A DNA stretch of 64,000 nucleotides, from assembly GCF_014200725.1 (NCBI RefSeq), contig NZ_JACHCL010000003.1, positions 310,001 through 374,000 of the forward strand, given 5' to 3'. Below are positions 9,250 to 18,857 of the stretch, piece after piece. Within the stretch, counting starts at the first letter, position 1. Each line of letters starts with the position of its first letter. Below the pieces are notes generated by a model. The model was not told the DNA's origin and did not search any database. It saw only the letters and a program-made list of their open reading frames with translations. A program made the position numbers and the translations under genes. This stretch comes from Janthinobacterium silvisoli (GTDB taxonomy: Bacteria > Pseudomonadota > Gammaproteobacteria > Burkholderiales > Burkholderiaceae_D).

Positions 9250-10575
9250 ATGACCACCCTCTCCCCTCCTGCGCAGTCGAAGTTCGGCACCGTGATACGT
9301 GTCACCAGCGGCAACTTCATGGAAATGTTCGACTTTTTCCTGTTCGGTTTTTACGCCAACTATATTTCCCAGACATTCTTTCCAGCCGGTGATGCCTATG
9401 CCTCGCTGATGCTGACCTTCATGACCTTCGGCGCCGGCTTCCTGATGCGTCCGCTGGGCGCCATCTTGCTAGGCGCCTACGTCGACCGCGTCGGCCGCCG
9501 CCAGGGCCTGATCGTCACCCTGGCACTGATGGCTACCGGCACCATGCTGATCGCCTTCGTGCCCGGTTATGCCACCATCGGCTACCTGGCACCGTTCCTG
9601 GTCTTGACCGGGCGGCTGCTGCAAGGCTTTTCGGCTGGCGTGGAACTCGGTGGCGTCTCCGTCTACCTGTCGGAAATGGCCACACCGGGCCGCAAGGGCT
9701 TTTATGTCAGCTGGCAATCAGCCAGCCAGCAAGTGGCGATCATCGTCGCGGCAGCGCTCGGTTATGGCCTGAACCAGGTACTGACCCCGCTGCAAGTCGG
9801 TGCATGGGGCTGGCGCATACCCTTCTTTGTCGGTTGCATGATCGTGCCCATCCTGTTCATCATCCGCCGCTCGCTGCAGGAAACCGAGGAATTCAAGCAG
9901 CGCAAGCACCGCCCGGAATTGAAAGCCATCTTCCAGTCCATGGTCAGCAACTGGCGTTTGGTGGTGGCCGGCATGATGCTGGTCTCGTTTACCACCGTGT
10001 CGTTTTACCTGATCACCGTCTACACGCCGACCTTCGGCAAGACCGTGCTGAAACTGAGCACCAGCGATAGCCTGATCGTCACCTTCTGCATCGGCATTTC
10101 CAACTTCATCTGGCTGCCGATCATGGGCTCCTTGTCCGACCGCATCGGCCGCAAGCCTTTGTTGCTGTGCTTCAGCCTGCTGGCCATCCTCAGCACCTAT
10201 CCTGCGCTGAGCTGGCTGGTGCACGATGCCAGCTTCCAGAAAATGCTGACCGTGGAACTGTGGTTGTCCTTCGTGTACGCCAGCTATAACGGCGCGATGG
10301 TGGTGGCGTTGACGGAAGTCATGCCAGTGGACGTGCGCACGGTCGGCTTCTCGCTCGCCTACAGCCTGGCCACCGCCATCTTCGGCGGCTTTACGCCGGC
10401 GATTGCTACCGGCCTGATCGAAGCAACCGGCGACAGCGCCGCCCCAGGCTTGTGGATGACCTTTGCCGCCATCTGCGGCTTGATCGCCACCTTGATACTG
10501 TACCGCAAGGGTGGTGCAGCGCCAGCCAGCATCGGCGACACCAAGGCGGCATCGGCAGTGGCGCGCAGTGCGTAA
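9250..10575 (+). CDS. MFS citrate/tricarballylate:proton symporter
   Basis: The 441-residue, 12-TM carrier belongs to the metabolite:H+ symporter branch of the MFS. Its N-terminus ([20 protein letters not shown]) and loop 2-3 ([14 protein letters not shown]) match CitA/TcuC citrate and tricarballylate transporters closely. The second-half loop [14 protein letters not shown] and the RSLQETEEF central loop are also typical. It would import tri- or dicarboxylates into the cytoplasm. No tricarballylate catabolic genes are adjacent, so the exact substrate is open. The C-terminal 20 residues are a short polar tail. Confidence 0.85.
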   Translation: MTTLSPPAQSKFGTVIRVTSGNFMEMFDFFLFGFYANYISQTFFPAGDAYASLMLTFMTFGAGFLMRPLGAILLGAYVDRVGRRQGLIVTLALMATGTMLIAFVPGYATIGYLAPFLVLTGRLLQGFSAGVELGGVSVYLSEMATPGRKGFYVSWQSASQQVAIIVAAALGYGLNQVLTPLQVGAWGWRIPFFVGCMIVPILFIIRRSLQETEEFKQRKHRPELKAIFQSMVSNWRLVVAGMMLVSFTTVSFYLITVYTPTFGKTVLKLSTSDSLIVTFCIGISNFIWLPIMGSLSDRIGRKPLLLCFSLLAILSTYPALSWLVHDASFQKMLTVELWLSFVYASYNGAMVVALTEVMPVDVRTVGFSLAYSLATAIFGGFTPAIATGLIEATGDSAAPGLWMTFAAICGLIATLILYRKGGAAPASIGDTKAASAVARSA

Positions 10576-10680
10576 ATAGAGCGTAGCGCATTTGACACGC
10601 CGGAAAGCCTCTACGATACTGGCTCCCGGCTGTCACCCTCCATGGTACAGACTGTCTTCGCAACCGCCTTTTCAGCCTGA

Positions 10681-11601
10681 ATGAATACTCCTGTCTCCAA
10701 ACGGCCCTACATCGGCCGCTTCGCCCCCTCTCCCTCCGGCCCCTTGCACATGGGCTCACTCGTTGCCGCCATGGCCAGTTATCTGGATGCGAAAGTGCAT
10801 CAGGGGACATGGTTGCTGCGTATCGAGGATCTGGACTATGACCGCAATGTCGAGGGTGCGGATATGGCAATCCTGGCCAGCTTGCAGCGCTGCAAGATGT
10901 TGTGGGATGGCGAGGCGACGTGGCAGAGCCGGCGCTTGCCGCTGTATCAGGCGGCGTTGCAGCAATTAGAAAATGATGGGCTCGTGTATGCCTGCGGCTG
11001 TTCGCGCAAGGAAATTGCCGATTCGAATTTGCGGGCGGGTTCGCCAAAAAATGGCGTCGCCGTGTATCCGGGCACCTGCCGGCATGGTCTGGCGCCAGGC
11101 AAGGAAGCGCGGGCCTTGCGGCTGCGCGTTCCGCAGGCCACCCACGCTACCTACAGTTTCATCGACCGCTGGCAAGGCCACCAGCAGCAGGATATCAGCG
11201 CCGAGGTGGGCGACTTTATCGTGCTGCGCGGCGATGGTTTCTGGGCTTATCAATTGGCGGTGGTGGTCGATGATGGCGCACAAGCGATCACGCATGTGGT
11301 ACGCGGGGCCGACCTGCTCGACTCCACGCCACGCCAGCTGTATCTGCAAGAGGCGCTGGGCTTGCCCCATCCGCAATTCATGCACGTGCCGGTTGTCAAT
11401 AACGCGCTCGGTGAAAAATTGTCCAAGCAGACCGGCGCGCTGGCCTTCGATACGGGCACGGACGCGGCGAGCCTGCTGTCGGTGGCACTGCTGCCGGCTG
11501 CGCGTTTTCTTGGCCTCGATGTGCGCGCAGACAATATCGACGACTTCTGGCGGCAAGCGATACCCGCCTGGGCGCAACTGCTGTCGCGCTTGCCCAAGTA
11601 A
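10681..11601 (+). CDS. gluQ: Glutamyl-Q tRNA(Asp) synthetase
   Basis: A 306-residue protein corresponding to the catalytic half of GluRS without the anticodon-binding domain. It activates glutamate and attaches it to the queuosine base of tRNA-Asp. The class I signature HMGS is at residues 23-26 within RFAPSPSGPLHMGSL, and the KMSKS counterpart is KLSKQ (246-250). Zinc ligands Cys105, Cys107, Tyr129 and Cys133 are in place. RIEDLD and the DSTPRQ-LYLQEALGLP segment are standard. The length is normal for the family. The gene stands alone between the MFS gene and the convergent TonB receptor. Confidence 0.95.
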   Translation: MNTPVSKRPYIGRFAPSPSGPLHMGSLVAAMASYLDAKVHQGTWLLRIEDLDYDRNVEGADMAILASLQRCKMLWDGEATWQSRRLPLYQAALQQLENDGLVYACGCSRKEIADSNLRAGSPKNGVAVYPGTCRHGLAPGKEARALRLRVPQATHATYSFIDRWQGHQQQDISAEVGDFIVLRGDGFWAYQLAVVVDDGAQAITHVVRGADLLDSTPRQLYLQEALGLPHPQFMHVPVVNNALGEKLSKQTGALAFDTGTDAASLLSVALLPAARFLGLDVRADNIDDFWRQAIPAWAQLLSRLPK

Positions 11602-11612
11602 AATCAAGCCAT

Positions 11613-11648
11613 AAAAAAACCCGCTGCGGCGCGAGCCAGCAACGGGTT
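11613..11648 (-). terminator. Terminator of the first TonB receptor gene
   Basis: On the minus strand AACCCG(TTG)CTG pairs with CAGCGGGTT and is followed by seven T. It lies between the convergent gluQ and receptor genes. Confidence 0.8.
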
Positions 11649-11690
11649 GAATCAAACGCCAGCCGCAATGACTGGCGCTTGTAAGCGGGC

Positions 11691-13967
11691 TTAGAAATTG
11701 CCCTTGAACTGCACACCCCATTGACGAGGATCATTGACGAAGCCGGTCAGGTTGTCGAAGTCGATGGCTCCCGTCACGCGGCGGGTGTTGGTGATGTTGC
11801 GGCCGAACAATGCCACTTCATACTTGCCACCATCCCAGTTGTAACCGGTGCGCAAGCCGCCTTCCAGCAGCGGTTTGCCGGTGAACTCGGTCGACTGGTA
11901 CAGGAAGAAGTTGATTTCGCTGCGGTACGACCAATCCGTGAAGACGAAGAATTCGCCGTTATCGGTCGGGATCGAGTAGCGGCCCGTGGCCGTCAGGGTC
12001 CACTTCGGCGCTTGCGGCAGCGGATTGCCATTGATGACGACGTTGCCGGCAGCGTTGATCGGGTTCAGCACCGTGCAGCTGGCGCACTTGGCGACCGCCA
12101 GGGTAGGATCCTTGATTTCCGTAAAGTTGTAGCTGCCGCCAAAGGACATCTTCAGGCTAGGCGTCACGAAACCTTCCAGTTCCAGTTCAGCACCGCGGCC
12201 ATCCGTCTTGGCGGCGTTGATCAGGCGCGTCACGTTCGAATTACCGCCGACCACTGTCAGTTGCTGGTTCTTGATCTGGTAATCGTACAGGCTGAACGAC
12301 AGGCGGGCGCGGCGGTCGAACAGGTCAGCCTTGATACCGGCTTCATACGAGGTGATCGTTTCTGCATCGGCAACCGTCACAGGCACGCTGGTGCTGGCAG
12401 GCGCAATACTTGGCGCACGGAAGCCCGTGGCGATACGGCCGTAGAAGTTCACGTCCTTGTTGTACTTGTAGGTACCGCTCAAGTCCCAGTTGACCTTGCC
12501 TTTGCTGACGTCGGCGCTGGTCGGATTGACTTGCACGATGTTATCTGCAGCAACCGTGGTGAAGTCTTTCTTGTCCTTGGTGTAGCGCAAGCCGGCACGC
12601 AGCATGAAGTCATCGCTGACAGCATAGTTGACGGAACCGAAGGTCGCCCACGCCGTATTCTTTTGGCGGCTGGCCAAATGATTCTTCAGTAAATGGGTGT
12701 CGGTGAAATAGTCGTCCGAATAACCGTTCGCGTCTTCGTTGAAGTAGTACAAACCTGCCTGCCAGTTCAGCGGGCCGGCATTCTTCGATTCAGCGCGGAA
12801 TTCTTGCGAGTATTGCTTCACGCTCGTGATACCGCCTTGCGTTTCAACCTGGAATGGGATGAAACCGGGACCGTTCGGTGTGCCGCCATCGATGTCGCCA
12901 TGCGACGCATATTGGCCAACGTGCTCGAAGCCGGTGATCGAATACAGCTTGATGCCGTCCAGATCCCAGCTCAGGCGGGCGCTGGCGCCATTGGTGCTCA
13001 GGCTCTGGAAGTTGGGCGCATTGATGCTGATCTTGGTCGGATCGAAACCATCGACGATATCGTTGGTGCCTGGCTTGATCAGGTTCGCGAAGAACAGGCG
13101 CGCGCTGCCAGCGGTTGTGCGTTGATGCACGTTGAACAGGGCGTTGAAGCCGCTGCCAGTTGGTGCGTACAGCAATTGCACGCGCTCGGCGTGTTCGTTG
13201 TAGCCGTCGAGTGCGTTTTTCTGGCCGGTGTAGGTATTGTCGACATAATCGTCGCGGTGCTGGCGCAGGGTCGAGAAACGCATCGCCCACTCTTTGCTCA
13301 GCGGCACGTTCACGGCGCCATCGAAGTTGCTGGTGTTGTGGGTCGCGGTGGAAACGTTGTAATAACCTTCGACCTTGTCCAGATTAGGCTTGACCGATTC
13401 AAACTTGACCACGCCAGCGGGAGTGTTACGGCCGAACAAGGTGCCTTGTGGGCCGCGCAAGACTTCCACGCCAGCCACGTCGAACAATGGGTAGCCTTTC
13501 AGGATCGGGTTTTCCTGCACCACGTCGTCGTAAATCAGGGAAACGGGTTGCGAAGCAAAGATGTTGAAGTCGGTATTGCCGTAGCCGCGGATGTAGAAAC
13601 GCGGGAAGGTACGGCCATTCGACGATTCCACGTTCAGGCTAGGCACTTTGCCGGCCAGCATGCGGATATCCTGACCGCCGGAGACCAGCACGTCCAGCTT
13701 TTCATCACGCAGCAGGGACACGGAGACCGGCACGTCGCGGATGTTTTCCTTGCGGCGCTGTGCCGTCACGGTCACCGTTTCCAGCTGGCCAGCTGCAGGC
13801 GCGGCAGCATCGGTAGCGGCGGCAGGTGCCGCATCGCTGCTAATGGCAGCAGGCGCAGCAGCGACTTCGTCAGCGTACGCCGTACCGATAGGCAAGACTG
13901 CCGACAGTGCCAGCATGGCAGCGCTTTTGGCGCATAGCCGCTTGTGCATCTTGGACATTTTGATCAT
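11691..13967 (-). CDS. TonB-dependent outer membrane receptor
   Basis: The 758-residue receptor starts at 13967 (MIKMSKMHKRLC), where GGGAA precedes the ATG by 7 bp; the open frame continues 72 codons upstream through a GC-rich leader that does not look coding. A signal peptide (to about residue 35, TAYADE) is followed by an Ala-rich stretch, a TonB box-like ETVTVTAQRRKENIRDVPV, the plug (to about 240, with VEVLRGPQGTLFGRNTPAG) and a 22-strand barrel ending in GNF with the terminal Phe. It belongs to the large group with VTAQRR-type TonB boxes; the ligand is unknown. No sigma/anti-sigma pair is adjacent. Confidence 0.9.
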   Translation of the reverse strand: MIKMSKMHKRLCAKSAAMLALSAVLPIGTAYADEVAAAPAAISSDAAPAAATDAAAPAAGQLETVTVTAQRRKENIRDVPVSVSLLRDEKLDVLVSGGQDIRMLAGKVPSLNVESSNGRTFPRFYIRGYGNTDFNIFASQPVSLIYDDVVQENPILKGYPLFDVAGVEVLRGPQGTLFGRNTPAGVVKFESVKPNLDKVEGYYNVSTATHNTSNFDGAVNVPLSKEWAMRFSTLRQHRDDYVDNTYTGQKNALDGYNEHAERVQLLYAPTGSGFNALFNVHQRTTAGSARLFFANLIKPGTNDIVDGFDPTKISINAPNFQSLSTNGASARLSWDLDGIKLYSITGFEHVGQYASHGDIDGGTPNGPGFIPFQVETQGGITSVKQYSQEFRAESKNAGPLNWQAGLYYFNEDANGYSDDYFTDTHLLKNHLASRQKNTAWATFGSVNYAVSDDFMLRAGLRYTKDKKDFTTVAADNIVQVNPTSADVSKGKVNWDLSGTYKYNKDVNFYGRIATGFRAPSIAPASTSVPVTVADAETITSYEAGIKADLFDRRARLSFSLYDYQIKNQQLTVVGGNSNVTRLINAAKTDGRGAELELEGFVTPSLKMSFGGSYNFTEIKDPTLAVAKCASCTVLNPINAAGNVVINGNPLPQAPKWTLTATGRYSIPTDNGEFFVFTDWSYRSEINFFLYQSTEFTGKPLLEGGLRTGYNWDGGKYEVALFGRNITNTRRVTGAIDFDNLTGFVNDPRQWGVQFKGNF

Positions 13968-14493
13968 GTTGTTTCCCAGAAGTTTAAATAAAAATGACGT
14001 AACCTGTTCTGCAAACTTGTCTCCGGGATTTCTTCTGTGCGGCGCCTTGTATCGGCCTGCACCTTCGTGGTGCGGCAGCGCGAGCGGGTGTCCCCCCACT
14101 CTCGGCGTCACTGGCTCTGCCTCAGCTGCCGTGGTCACGGCAGCGGTCCTGGCCGCATCTCTGGGATGTCTGATTGACGCCAACTTTCAAGCAAGGCGCC
14201 AATGTAATTCAAGCCGCTTATACGCTGCAAGAATATTGTTATCTGAAATATTCAATCGACAATAAGAAACGGCTAACTAGTGGTTATTCAGCCACAATTT
14301 GCACAAAAAATAGGCATTTTGGTGATTTTTACGATTTTTCTTGACAGAAGCTATCAGATATTCATACAGCAAGACATGGTTTGCAGGACAGGCCTGCGGG
14401 CGTAAATGGTTGTAATATCAGCATATGTATACAGGCTCAGCCATGCCCAAATCTTGTGCGAAAATAACTGCGTTGCACCAATACCGACCTCTC
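13968..14493. promoter_or_regulatory. Divergent control region with a 20-bp palindrome
   Basis: This long gap lies between the TonB receptor and the histidine kinase. The part nearest the receptor (14000-14200) is GC-rich and holds GCTGCCGTG-GT-CACGGCAGC at 14125-14144, a perfect inverted repeat with a 2-nt centre, better suited to a protein-binding site or cruciform than to an RNA hairpin. The part nearest the kinase (14210-14420) is AT-rich and probably carries both promoters. No ORF here looks real and no known riboswitch core was recognised. Confidence 0.4.
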
Positions 14494-17493
14494 ATGCCCC
14501 AATCCAGCCAGCCCGACAGCGCCACCTCCTCACCTGCCTGGTATGCCTACGAGCACAGCGCCGACCCGATGTTCACCATCGATCCCCAAGGCGCTGTCGG
14601 CGCGCCCAATGCGGCCGCGCGGTCTTGCCTTTTAGGAACACATTGGCCGCAGTTGTGGACAGGTGACAACCGCGCAGCAGCGGAACAGGCCTTGCAGCGC
14701 GCCCGGGAAAGCGGCGCTGCAGAATGGTCGACGACCCTGGCTGGCGATGGCACATACTGGCAAGCGAAATTGACCCTCCTGCCAGCGCCGCAGGAGATTG
14801 GCAGCGCCAGCGTGCTGGCCATCCTGCATGACATCAGCGGCCCCATGAATGCCGCCCGCCACCTGGCGGAAAGCGAACAACGCGCACGCCTCTTGCTGGG
14901 CGCACACTGCGATATCGTCTGGAGCACGCGCACCTTTGGCCAGTTCGACGCCGACCAGCCCAGCTGGCGCGCCTACACGGGCCAGAGCGAAACTGAAATG
15001 CTGGGGCGCGGCTGGCTCAACGCCGTGCATCCCGATGACAGGGCCTTGCCCTACGTGATGCCATCGAACCTGAGCCGCGTATTTGAAGCCGAATACCGGC
15101 TGCGCCATGTGAGCGGCGCCTACCGCAACGTCGTGGTGCGCATGCTGCCCGTCTACGCTCCCGACGGCGGCATCCGCGAATGGGTAGGCTCCCATTGCGA
15201 CGTGACGGAACAGCGCCAGACGGAGCAGCGCTTGCGCCTGGCCATGCAGGGCGGCCGCATGGGTACCTGGGAAATCGACCTGGGCAGCGGCAGCATGGAA
15301 TGTTCCGATGCCTGCAAGGCCAACTTCGGCTTTCCGCCAGATGCCCGTATCGACTATCGCCACCTGACGGGCGCCATGCTCGACGGTGACCAGACACATT
15401 GGCGCGAAGTGGTCCATGCGGCGATCGCCAAGGCTAGCGATTTCGAAATCGAGGTGCGCGTGCGCTGGCCCGACGGCTCGCTGCACTGGGTCCATCTGCG
15501 CGGCACTTGCACCAGCGATGGGGCCGGCAACGTGATCGCCCTGTCCGGCATCTCGCTCGACCTCACCATCAGCAAACAAAATGAAGAAGCCTTGCGCCTG
15601 ACCCTGGCAGCCGGCGAAGTGGCCATCTGGAACTGGGATATCGCGGCCGACCGGGTCACGGCCGACAGCAACATGGCACGCCTGTTTGCCATCGACACCA
15701 CACAGCCGGCACAGCCGCTGGCGCACTATATGGAGCAGATCCACCCTGACGACCGCGCCAGGCTAGCTACACTGATCAGGCAAGCGATAAGCCAGCACCA
15801 GCCATTCGAGGCCGACTACCGCGTGCTGGGCGTTCACGGCCACTACCGCCACGTGCTGGCGCGGGGCCGGGTCGAATACGGTCAGGACGGTACGCCCTTG
15901 CAACTGCCGGGTGTGATACTCGACATTACGCGCCAGAAACAGGTAGAAGATGCACTGCGCAGCAGCGAGGAGCGCTACAGCACCTTGATCGCGCTGATGG
16001 ACCAGGCGTTCTGCATCATTGAAATGCTGTACGACGACCAAGGCCATCCCGTTGATTTCCGCTATCTGGAAGGCAACGCTGCCTTTGTCAAGCAATCGGG
16101 CCTGGAAAACGCCATCGGCCGCACGATACGCGAGATGGTGCCCGATCACGACCAGCACTGGTTCACCGTGTATGACCAGGTGGTCAAGACCGGGCAAGCC
16201 GTACGGTATGAAAACGAAGCACACGCGATGGACCGCTGGTTCGATATCTTCGCGGCGCGTGTGGGCGACGCGGGCAGCCGCAAGCTGGCCGTGCTGTTCA
16301 GCGATATTTCAGAACGCAAACGTTCGGAGCGGCAATTACGCCAGCTGGCCGATAATCTGTCGGAAATGGACCGGCGCAAGACCGAATTCCTGGCCACCCT
16401 GGCGCACGAATTGCGCAACCCGCTGGCGCCCATCCGCAACGGTTTGCAAATCATGCGCCTGGCGGCCGACCAGCCCGCCACGGTAACGCGCGTGCGCGAC
16501 GTGATGGAACGGCAGGTCAACCAGATGGTGCATCTGGTGAATGACTTGCTCGACGTGGCCCGTATCACGCGGGGGCAGATCGAACTCAAGCTGGAACGGG
16601 TCGAGCTGAAAACCGTGATCGCCGCCGCCGTGGAAACGGGCATGCCGCTGATCGACGCCAACCTGCACCAGTTGCAGGTCGAACTCGATGAACAGCCGCT
16701 GCCGCTCGATGCCGACCCCACGCGTTTGGCGCAAGTGCTGGGCAACCTGCTTAATAATGCCGCCAAGTACACGCCAGCCGGCGGCCAACTCACTGTCAGC
16801 GCAAAACGCGATGGTGGTGATGCCGTGATCCAGGTACGCGACAGCGGTATCGGCATCCCTGCCGACGCGCTGGACACTATCTTTGACATGTTCACGCAAG
16901 TGGGACAAAACATGGGTCGCGCCCAGGGTGGCCTGGGCATCGGACTGTCGCTGGTGCGGCGCCTGGCCGAATTGCATGGCGGCAGCGCCACGGCGGCCAG
17001 CAACGGCGCCGGCCAGGGCAGTACTTTTACCGTGCGCCTGCCGCTGGCCGTCACCTTGCCGGTATTGCCCGACAAGCAGGATGCCACGCCGGCTGCACCA
17101 GAACACCATTTCCGCGTGCTGGTGGTCGATGACAATATCGATGCAGCCGACACCCTGGCCGCCGTACTCGACATGATGGGCCATGCGACGCAAGTGGCGA
17201 ACGATGGCGCGCAGGCGCTGGCGGTGGCGCCGCAATTTGCACCCGACGTGGTCTTCCTCGATATCGGCCTGCCCGGCATGAGCGGTTATGACGTGGCGCG
17301 CGCGCTGCGCCAGACGCCTGCGGGCGCGCAACTGGTGCTGGTCGCGCTGACCGGCTGGGGGGCAGAAAACGACCGTAGCTTATCGAGTGCGGCCGGCTTC
17401 GATCATCATTTGACCAAACCGGCCAACCTGCAGGCGATCGCCGAATTGCTGGCCACCCTATCCTTATCTCATCATCGAGACCAACATGACTGA
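14494..17493 (+). CDS. Hybrid sensor histidine kinase with multiple PAS domains
   Basis: About 999 residues from the ATG at 14494; in-frame ATGs at 14425 and 14443 are possible and none has a clear ribosome site. No membrane segment is seen, so it is a cytoplasmic sensor. Roughly five PAS/PAC units occupy residues 1-610 (repeated IHPDD..R, W.G...DVTEQR and LDITRQKQ linkers). HisKA follows with FLATLAHELRNPLAPI (phospho-acceptor His), then HATPase_c with NLLNNAAKYTP, DSGIGIP and GGLGIGLSLVRRLAELHGG. A C-terminal receiver (VLVVDDNIDAAD, FLDIGLPGMSG, ALTGWG, KP) completes it. The stop overlaps the start of the beta-lactamase gene by 8 bp, which implies translational coupling. Confidence 0.93.
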   Translation: MPQSSQPDSATSSPAWYAYEHSADPMFTIDPQGAVGAPNAAARSCLLGTHWPQLWTGDNRAAAEQALQRARESGAAEWSTTLAGDGTYWQAKLTLLPAPQEIGSASVLAILHDISGPMNAARHLAESEQRARLLLGAHCDIVWSTRTFGQFDADQPSWRAYTGQSETEMLGRGWLNAVHPDDRALPYVMPSNLSRVFEAEYRLRHVSGAYRNVVVRMLPVYAPDGGIREWVGSHCDVTEQRQTEQRLRLAMQGGRMGTWEIDLGSGSMECSDACKANFGFPPDARIDYRHLTGAMLDGDQTHWREVVHAAIAKASDFEIEVRVRWPDGSLHWVHLRGTCTSDGAGNVIALSGISLDLTISKQNEEALRLTLAAGEVAIWNWDIAADRVTADSNMARLFAIDTTQPAQPLAHYMEQIHPDDRARLATLIRQAISQHQPFEADYRVLGVHGHYRHVLARGRVEYGQDGTPLQLPGVILDITRQKQVEDALRSSEERYSTLIALMDQAFCIIEMLYDDQGHPVDFRYLEGNAAFVKQSGLENAIGRTIREMVPDHDQHWFTVYDQVVKTGQAVRYENEAHAMDRWFDIFAARVGDAGSRKLAVLFSDISERKRSERQLRQLADNLSEMDRRKTEFLATLAHELRNPLAPIRNGLQIMRLAADQPATVTRVRDVMERQVNQMVHLVNDLLDVARITRGQIELKLERVELKTVIAAAVETGMPLIDANLHQLQVELDEQPLPLDADPTRLAQVLGNLLNNAAKYTPAGGQLTVSAKRDGGDAVIQVRDSGIGIPADALDTIFDMFTQVGQNMGRAQGGLGIGLSLVRRLAELHGGSATAASNGAGQGSTFTVRLPLAVTLPVLPDKQDATPAAPEHHFRVLVVDDNIDAADTLAAVLDMMGHATQVANDGAQALAVAPQFAPDVVFLDIGLPGMSGYDVARALRQTPAGAQLVLVALTGWGAENDRSLSSAAGFDHHLTKPANLQAIAELLATLSLSHHRDQHD

Positions 17494-18376
17494 TACCCTG
17501 TCCAACGCGCAACGCCGCCATTATCTGCTGGCCGCCGGCGCCGCCCTCTTCTTCCCATCCGGTCTATTGCTGGCCAGCACCACGCCCGCTTCCGCACACG
17601 CACAACTGGCGGCGCTGGAACAGCAAGCGGGCGGACGCCTCGGTGTTTCCGCCTGGCGCACGGATGGCGGCGCGCGCATCGTCCATCGGGCCGATGAGCG
17701 CTTTCCCATATGCAGCACCTTCAAGGCCATGCTGGCCGCCGCCGTGCTGGCCCGCAGCGTCAGCGAGCAAGGCTTGCTGGAAAAAACCATACGCTATACG
17801 GCGCAGGAACTGGTCACGTATTCGCCGCTGACGGAAAAACACCTGGCGGACGGCATGACGGTGGCCGCACTGTGCGCCGCCGCCTTGCAATACAGCGACA
17901 ACAGCGCTGCCAATTTCCTGATGAAACTACTGGGTGGCCCGCAAGCCGTCACGGCCTTTGCACGCAGCATCGGCAACCAGACATTCCAGCTGGAACGCTG
18001 GGAAACGGAATTGAATAGCGCGATTCCCGGCGAAACGCGCGACACGGCCAGCCCCGCGTCGATGGCGCACAGCTTGCAGCAATTATTATTGGGGAACAGC
18101 TTGCCTGCGCCGCAGCGCCAGCAACTGGAAACATGGATGCGCGGCAACACGACCGGCGACCAGCGCATCCGTGCCGGCCTGCCTGCCGGCTGGAGCGTGG
18201 CCGATAAAACGGGCTCGGGCGCCTACGGCACCGTCAACGATATCGGCGTGGCCTGGTCAGCCAGCGGATCACCGCTGGTGATCGCCGTGTACTACACGCG
18301 CGAACAAAAAGATGCGCCAAGCAACCAGGACATCATCACGGCAGCCACGCGCATCGTGGTGAACGCGTTGAGGTAA
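17486..18376 (+). CDS. Class A beta-lactamase with Tat-like signal
   Basis: The 296-residue serine beta-lactamase hydrolyses beta-lactams in the periplasm. Catalytic motifs are complete: CSTFK (nucleophile Ser77, Lys80), SDN (137-139), the omega-loop WETELN (Glu173, Asn177) and KTG (241-243). The N-terminus QRRHYLLAAG has the twin-arginine pattern, as in several class A enzymes of environmental bacteria. Cys76, next to the nucleophile, is the position of one disulfide partner in KPC/NMC-type carbapenemases, but the partner after KTG is Gly here (KTGSGAYG), so that disulfide cannot form. Closest by eye to the PenA/L2 group. Spectrum cannot be told. Its ATG lies inside the end of the histidine kinase gene. 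Confidence 0.93.
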   Translation: MTDTLSNAQRRHYLLAAGAALFFPSGLLLASTTPASAHAQLAALEQQAGGRLGVSAWRTDGGARIVHRADERFPICSTFKAMLAAAVLARSVSEQGLLEKTIRYTAQELVTYSPLTEKHLADGMTVAALCAAALQYSDNSAANFLMKLLGGPQAVTAFARSIGNQTFQLERWETELNSAIPGETRDTASPASMAHSLQQLLLGNSLPAPQRQQLETWMRGNTTGDQRIRAGLPAGWSVADKTGSGAYGTVNDIGVAWSASGSPLVIAVYYTREQKDAPSNQDIITAATRIVVNALR

Positions 18377-18380
18377 AACT

Positions 18381-18815
18381 TTACTTGGGCAGCGCGGCCA
18401 TGAAGCCGGAATAGGTAGCCCAGGCGGGATCGGAGGCGCTGCGAATTTCAATCGGGAACTTCGGACGGTCGGCCAGCGCCGTGTTGAGACGGTTGAAAAA
18501 GTCTTCGCCCGACTGCGTGTAATAAATCCATTCACGCAGGTTTTCACCAGTCGATACCAGCGCCAGGGTGGCAAAGCCATCTTGCTCGACTACCGGTTCC
18601 AGCGCCGCTTCCAGCTCTTCCATGTGCTCGCGTTCGTTCGGCGCCGGCATGCCGGTTTCATCTTCATAACGCCAGGCGATGATGATGCGGTCCGGCTGGG
18701 ACGACAAGTCCCAGTCCTCATGAAAGGTATCGACATAACGGTAGATGATGGCCATCTCGTCGCTATGTGTCACGATGGTGCCCCAGCTGCGGGCGGAAGT
18801 GGAATTCGGGTTCAT
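18381..18815 (-). CDS. DUF695 family protein
   Basis: A 144-residue cytoplasmic protein with the alpha/beta pattern of DUF695, marked by DRIIIAWRYEDETGMPAPNEREHMEELE (two blocks) and GENLREWIYYTQSGEDFFNRLNTAL. Such proteins are small and of unknown function; the ENLREWIYY segment is the best-kept part of the family. An alternative start at 18755 (MAIIYRYVDTF) is possible. Convergent with the beta-lactamase gene, with 4 bp between stops. Confidence 0.8.
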   Translation of the reverse strand: MNPNSTSARSWGTIVTHSDEMAIIYRYVDTFHEDWDLSSQPDRIIIAWRYEDETGMPAPNEREHMEELEAALEPVVEQDGFATLALVSTGENLREWIYYTQSGEDFFNRLNTALADRPKFPIEIRSASDPAWATYSGFMAALPK

Positions 18816-18857
18816 AAGTGCAAGATTCAGTGTGAGGATCGATAACAGGCACGCAGC

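Noticed and set aside
14000-14200. Riboswitch upstream of the first TonB receptor
   Set aside because: GC-rich and structured, but no cobalamin, TPP or other core motif was found; kept only as a palindrome.
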